Shown: positions 59,365 to 64,000 of the stretch, in pieces | Layout: each line of letters begins with the position of its first letter | Position numbering within the stretch: position 1 is the stretch's first letter | Source: Citrus sinensis | Taxonomy: Eukaryota > Streptophyta > Magnoliopsida > Sapindales > Rutaceae | Assembly (NCBI RefSeq): GCF_022201045.2 | Contig: NC_068556.1 | Span: 1,714,001 to 1,778,000 of the forward strand | Reading direction: 5' to 3' | DNA: 64,000 nucleotides | The notes under the pieces: generated by a model | Databases searched by the model: none | The model's input: the letters and a program-made list of their open reading frames with translations, nothing else | What the model was told of the DNA's origin: nothing | Program-made: the position numbers and the translations under genes

Positions 59365-61290
59365 TGCCCAGAGCATAAGCGAGCGAAAATAAGCTCCAGA
59401 AAACACTATACACGAACAGCGAGGTATGTTTATAAAACATCTCTCTATTTGAGGAAACAACCAGTATCTAAAATACATATCTTACAATAGTGCTAACCCA
59501 AAAGCAAAAACCAAATATGGTGAAGCATAACAAACAGCCAATACTTCAAGAAAAGAATGGCAAATTGAAGAAGTTACGGGATGTCCCTTCCTTAGAGAAC
59601 AAGCAAGCACAAACACTAAAGATTCCAAATTAATTAAGTAAAGGAAACTAAAACCACATAAATACACTCTTACAAACCCTCCATATCATAACCAAGAAAT
59701 TAAAATAGATTGAAAACTATTAACTCCTATATTTCAACTGATCTAATTTCTACCAAAAATAGCAAAAAGTTAATACTTTTATTATGTTGTGCGCCGGAAA
59801 CCAAATTCTGGGAATCAATTCTTTACCTCTTTGCCTTTCTAGTCAACGATTCTTAGGAAACAAACAGCTGAAAGTTGAATAACAATTAATCAAAGACTGA
59901 AACTATGCTTTTTCCCCTCAAGTAGCATCAACAATTTGACAAAATCCTATTTTCCCTTTTTTGTTTCTTATGTTATGGTTCCCAGCAAGGCAGCAGCCAC
60001 CACATACATATAAGTATTTAAAAATAACGACTCATCAGATTAAATAAATAGGTTTGTACACACGTATGGAAATGGAATGACTGACCCCATGCAGGAAAAA
60101 AGACGACGAATCCAAGATGGAAGGTATCTATAGAATTGCATTAAAGCACAAATCGTTCAACCGAAACTCTTTTTGCAAGAAGGAGATTCCTAACAATCCT
60201 GCAAAATCGTCCATAAGCCAACTGAGAAATAAAAAATAATACCAAAGAAGCAGTCATTAAATTAACAGATAATGAATTGCTGAAGATTCAGACTCATTTA
60301 CCTCAAAAATGTCATCGTTGAAATGGAATTTTTTCAAGTTAAGAAAAAAAAAAAAAAAAAAGCCGGGACAGTTTCTTCTTCCTGCAAAAGATTGACTCGC
60401 CCTCGCCCCTTTGGTTCAATTCAACCAAAGGGCTCTCCCCTTGCGCTTTCTGTTGTTTTTTTTTTTTTTTCAACTCTTTTTTTTTTTGGGTACGTCTCGA
60501 TGCAGTAAGTTTTATATACCTTTTTTTTAAAAAAAAAATTATATACAAGTTGTTTTTTTTTTTCAAACACAGAAATTAATAGATAATAGATAATTTATTT
60601 TTGAAAATAATGGAAATGAAAAAAAAAAAAAAAAAAAAAAAGAGGATACAAACACATTTGAAAGTTAGGTACAACCGTTGCTGTTTGTATTGGTAAATTG
60701 GTAACTGACGCAATGCTGTCATTTTAAGGATTGGCGTGGGGTCTACAGGATCGGTATCATTTTTATATATGGATAAATAAATTTTCAATAAATTTTAAAA
60801 TTTTAAGGGAAAAGCTTGCGATGCGAGGCACTGCCTTGATGTTTATCTCTTGTTTTGTTGCTCTTAAAAGATAAGGTTATAACCAGACATGTTTGGACCA
60901 AATGGCCCAATTTCCTGGGCTAGTGGGCCTGCTTCTATAAAGCATTAGAACAGCCCACATCCCCGTGCCATGTATAAATGTTTGTATACAAATTGAGCAT
61001 CGTGCTAACAATTACAGTCAGTCTAACCGAGAGTCTGATGAGAGTTTTAAACTTATAAAATTATACTATATTTGGGGATCTGAGAGTCACAATATAAATA
61101 AGTAATATTACAAGGTTTAATTAATTTATAAAAAAAATTCCACAATTTTTATTACTTAGTATTTTTTTTTTTACTGAACCAGCTTGCAAAATTGAACTCG
61201 ATACAACAAAACAAGAAGTAAATTGTGAAATCTGAAAAGAATTGGGTCCTTGTTGGCAATTATTATTATTATTATTTTTGTTTTAAGCAT
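59365..61290. other. Leader and promoter of the DUF4050 gene, then intergenic
   Basis: 59365-60470 probably holds leader exon(s) and intron(s) of the minus-strand gene, with CGCCCTCGCCCC near 60397. At about 60400-60435 the palindrome CCCTTTGGTT-AACCAAAGGG surrounds a six-base loop. Long homopolymers occur at 60344-60360 and 60619-60641 (A23). No separate gene. Confidence 0.4.
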
Positions 61291-61294
61291 AAGG

Positions 61295-61500
61295 TATTCT
61301 GGGGAGGGTCCCAACTGTGGGAAGCACCTTTAAGTCCGCACCACAACACAGACTAGAAGTCCCCGCTCGAACCGAGAGGCTTAGGTTCTCTCAATAAAGA
61401 CAACTTCCTTGCGACTCGAACTGGAAAGCAAACCCAATCAAGCCATTTAAAAAGACTCAATTGTTAGTGGAGCTAACACTTTATCGGTCCCGTTGGCAAT
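61295..61500. repeat. GC-richer repeat-like segment
   Basis: The run CTGGGGAGGGTCCCAACTGTGG to GCTAACACTTTATCGGTCCC has a texture unlike its AT-rich surroundings. It contains a B-box-like GGTTCGAGCGGGG on the minus strand (from CCCCGCTCGAACC at about 61363), so it may be a tRNA-derived element on that strand. No A tail or duplication was identified. Confidence 0.35.
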
Positions 61501-61790
61501 TATTTAGTTAGGTGAAAATCGCACAGTTTTTTTTATTTTTTTATTTTTTTTTATGAAGAGTAAAATTTGTTTTTTCTTTGTAAATTATTACAGTCTTCAA
61601 ATAATAGTGGATTGTAGCTGAAGTGGTTCTTGTCGGTGGGCAAAGCAAACTAGCAAAGGGCGGAGCACGTTATGCATTTATTCTTGGTTACGAAGCTCCA
61701 GGTTTTTATTTTTAATTTTTAATTTTTAATCTTAAAATTGCATTGGTTAAGGACTAATTAATTAGTTGCGGACTTCCAACCCAAAGCCAC

Positions 61791-62030
61791 TAGTGGGAAA
61801 ATTTCAGTGCTAAAAACAGAGGTTTAGCGCTGAAAATTAATTAATTAGTATAAAATCAATTCTCTCCGCAGGTCTGATTTGTCTATAACGTTCTCCCGCA
61901 ATAACTTTAACCGCGGAGGGTTAGTTCATCAGCAATACTAAAAGTTTCTATCAATTATCTTAACATTTTGAGTTGTAAGTACTAAGCCGCACTCATTTTT
62001 TAGACGATGACATTAATTAATCCTATTACG
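61791..62030 (+). repeat. Dispersed repeat, copy 1
   Basis: Shares with 63068-63300 the ordered phrases GTGGGA-ATTTTCAG-GCTAAAA, AGGTTTAGC, AAAATCAATTCT, CCGCA, ATAACGT-CTCCC-CAATAA-CTTTAA and, further on, AATACTAAAG. Both copies are in the same orientation about 1.28 kb apart. No coding potential; the family is unknown. Confidence 0.65.
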
Positions 62031-62084
62031 GGTTAAGGTCGCAGAATAAGTAAATTTACCATTCAGTGGATGAGTGACCTCACT

Positions 62085-62350
62085 TAGGGTGCGTTTTGGT
62101 TTGAGGTATAAAGTGTTTGATAAATACTAACTGTTGTAATTTAAAAACTATTTTGATATGATTTTCTACTTGTATGATGAAAATTTTATTATATCTTTAA
62201 TAATTTTATTAAAATTATTGATAAAATTATTATTAAAAAGTTATATTTAGTATATACTGTTAACTTTTATTTTATAATTATAATTTTTTTTTTCACAACA
62301 ACTATAATTTAAAAAATACAACACCTCAATTTCAAACAACTCTTACCGTG
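62085..62350. mobile_element. hAT-like MITE candidate
   Basis: The left edge reads TTAGGGTGCGTTTTGGTTTGAGGTAT and the right edge, on the other strand, GTAAGAGTTGTTTGAAATTGAGGTGTT. The interior is very AT-rich with TTTAATAATTTTATTAAAATTATT, much like 28605-28872. It sits between the two copies of the dispersed repeat. Target duplications could not be assigned. Confidence 0.4.
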
Positions 62351-63067
62351 ATAGTAATTGAGATAATACTAAGAAAGTGTAGTAATATAGTAATCTTTAG
62401 AAGTTGAGGTGATCTGTTTTGACACGATTGTTATGTTAAATCCAGAATAAGTTTTAAGCAAAATAATAATCTCAAGGGCAACGCCCCTTACAGGACCAGT
62501 AGAAATGGTAAACATTTCTTTTCATTGAGCATGGGGCCAGCTGGTCTGCTGCTTGAGGCATGAATAGACCATGCCTCAATTTCCATCTTAAATGCTTGTA
62601 TTGTATTGAATCAATTGAGACCACTACGGTTGGAGAATTGAATCTCTGTCCGCCTCTCTCTGGTGAATAAATTTTTAATAGCTGTTGACTTGAAGAATTG
62701 AACTTGAGAAAACGAAACAATAATAGAAATTTGAAATCTAGGGCCCCACTTTTAGTCTCTACATTGATTGATTTGATTGACACTAATACAGTGATTTTAG
62801 TAGTAAGTTACTTTTTTTTTTTGCTCCAGTAAATCACTAATGCCTTCAAGGAATCTAGATATGTATAATAGATTTTAAAAAAGGATCTAGTTACAGTGAA
62901 ATTACTCCGCCCTAGAATTGGCCACTACCAAAAGCATATCTTATAAATCCAAGCTAATTAGAGATGAGACTCCTATTTTACAAATAGAAAGATAAATCAA
63001 TTAGTATTAATATTTAAAAAAAATTAATCTATCCTAATCCATAATTTAGACTCCTATTGTTTGCAAT
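62351..63067. other. Intergenic
   Basis: No gene. A minus-strand ORF at 62472-62783 has no domain content. Confidence 0.3.
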
Positions 63068-63300
63068 CGTGGGAGATTTTCAGCTCTAAAATAAAGGTTT
63101 AGCTTAAAATCAATTCTGCCCGCAAACCTTGCATAGTCGATAACGTCCTCCCATAATACCTTTAATCCCAAATGATATTTTATGAGTAATACTAAAGTTC
63201 TTAACTATTAATACAATATTTGGTCTAAATGATATGTGACGCTTATCAATTAGATAACGAAATTAATTAGTTATACCATCCAATGTATCAATATTGTATA
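63068..63300 (+). repeat. Dispersed repeat, copy 2
   Basis: Partner of 61791-62030, same orientation, moderately diverged. Confidence 0.65.
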
Positions 63301-64000
63301 ACAATTTAGATACTAGTTACAAAGTGTGACATACTTTTAATTACATATTCAAAAAAAAAGAAAAAAAAAGCAAAAGGTAATTTGCTTAAAATAAAATTAT
63401 TTATACTTTTTTTTGACACATTTCTAACTCCAAATTTAGGAGTTGTTTGTTTTTAAAATAGTTATACGTTGCTCAACTGTTATTTCAACCATTATCCAAT
63501 AAATGAGGTTAGTCAAATGGAAAGTAATAAGTAATTCTAAAAAGAATGAAATTTACCCTCCAATACATGAGTGGTACCTTACTCATTATGATACATAATA
63601 AATGAGATAATAGTTATTTCTAGCACTTAAATCTGAATATAATTTATTTTCAATTATTTATATAATTTAACATGATTATTATAGGGGCGAAGCTATTTAA
63701 ATCTATTAATTTTCTCTTAAACCCATCTGAAAAAATATATTATAATAAATTTTAATTTTTAAAATTTTGAAGTTAACCCTCACTAATTTTCTTCTTCTTC
63801 AACTTCATTGTAACAAAAATCTCTCCATATCATGGTTGTTTTTAAACTGGACTTGCTTGTAAACAGGACTCTCTCATCATCTTGCTTGTAGCCAGTAATT
63901 CTTTTTTCTGTATGAGTAATCCATCAAATATTTTTTTTCTTCTTGATTGAGGATCTCTTATAACAACTTATTTAAAAATAGTATTCAACCTAAATTATTG
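63301..64000. other. AT-rich end of window
   Basis: AT-rich with A-runs (63349-63370). GGAGTTGTTTGTTTTTAAAATAG at 63440 resembles a hAT-type MITE end. No gene recognised. Confidence 0.3.

Noticed and set aside
60323-60566. Opposed ORFs with Lys and Phe runs
   Set aside because: Both derive from A and T homopolymers.

Overview
This 64 kb window is nuclear DNA of a dicot plant. The base composition is AT-rich, the genes have introns with GT-AG (twice GC-AG) borders, and every recognisable protein belongs to a land-plant family: an S-domain receptor kinase, TL29, a WVD2-like TPX2 protein, an EPFL peptide, an EIN3-binding F-box protein and a DUF4050 protein. The spaces between genes carry plant LINE, SINE, MITE and simple-repeat sequence. 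It looks like a woody eudicot such as Citrus, but the sequence alone does not prove the species. All exon models were built by eye from reading frame, splice consensus and family knowledge.

Layout. 0-3 kb: LTR-like AT-rich sequence, then a 5'-truncated LINE broken by one stop codon. 3.6-5.3 kb (+): a conserved plant protein with a KIX-like N-terminus. 6.5-9.3 kb (-): an NT-C2 domain protein with a three-unit 105-bp in-frame minisatellite. 9.3-17.3 kb: a long geneless tract with palindrome clusters, fold-back elements and a SINE. 18.3-20.8 kb (+): an intronless SD2-5-type receptor kinase. 21.7-24.8 kb (+): a ten-exon TL29 (APX4-like) gene. 25-34.7 kb: gene desert with an F-box relic, SINEs, MITEs and microsatellites. 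35.8-38.4 kb (+): a WVD2-like microtubule protein. 39.3-40.3 kb (-): a small TPR-like protein. 44.0-44.4 kb (-): an EPFL secreted peptide. 46.6-49.2 kb (-): EBF1-like, with a long 3' leader-distal UTR holding three copies of a U-rich motif. 50.9-51.8 kb: a non-autonomous hAT-like element with a near-perfect 8-bp target duplication. 54.0-54.2 kb: a nuclear copy of part of plastid ndhH. 57.2-59.4 kb (-): a DUF4050 protein. 61-64 kb: dispersed repeats only.

The genes do not form a pathway or cluster. They are unrelated single-copy loci in ordinary plant order: ethylene signalling (EBF1-like), chloroplast lumen (TL29), cell-surface signalling (receptor kinase, EPFL), cytoskeleton (WVD2-like) and unknowns. 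I found no convincing new multi-gene system. The most interesting signals are the repeated U-rich motif in the EBF 3' UTR, the in-frame minisatellite inside the NT-C2 protein, two GC-AG introns, an overlapping upstream ORF at TL29, the repeated ACGACGTCGT palindrome (three in one intergenic region and one in the EBF leader), a three-member SINE family, and the ndhH plastid insertion.
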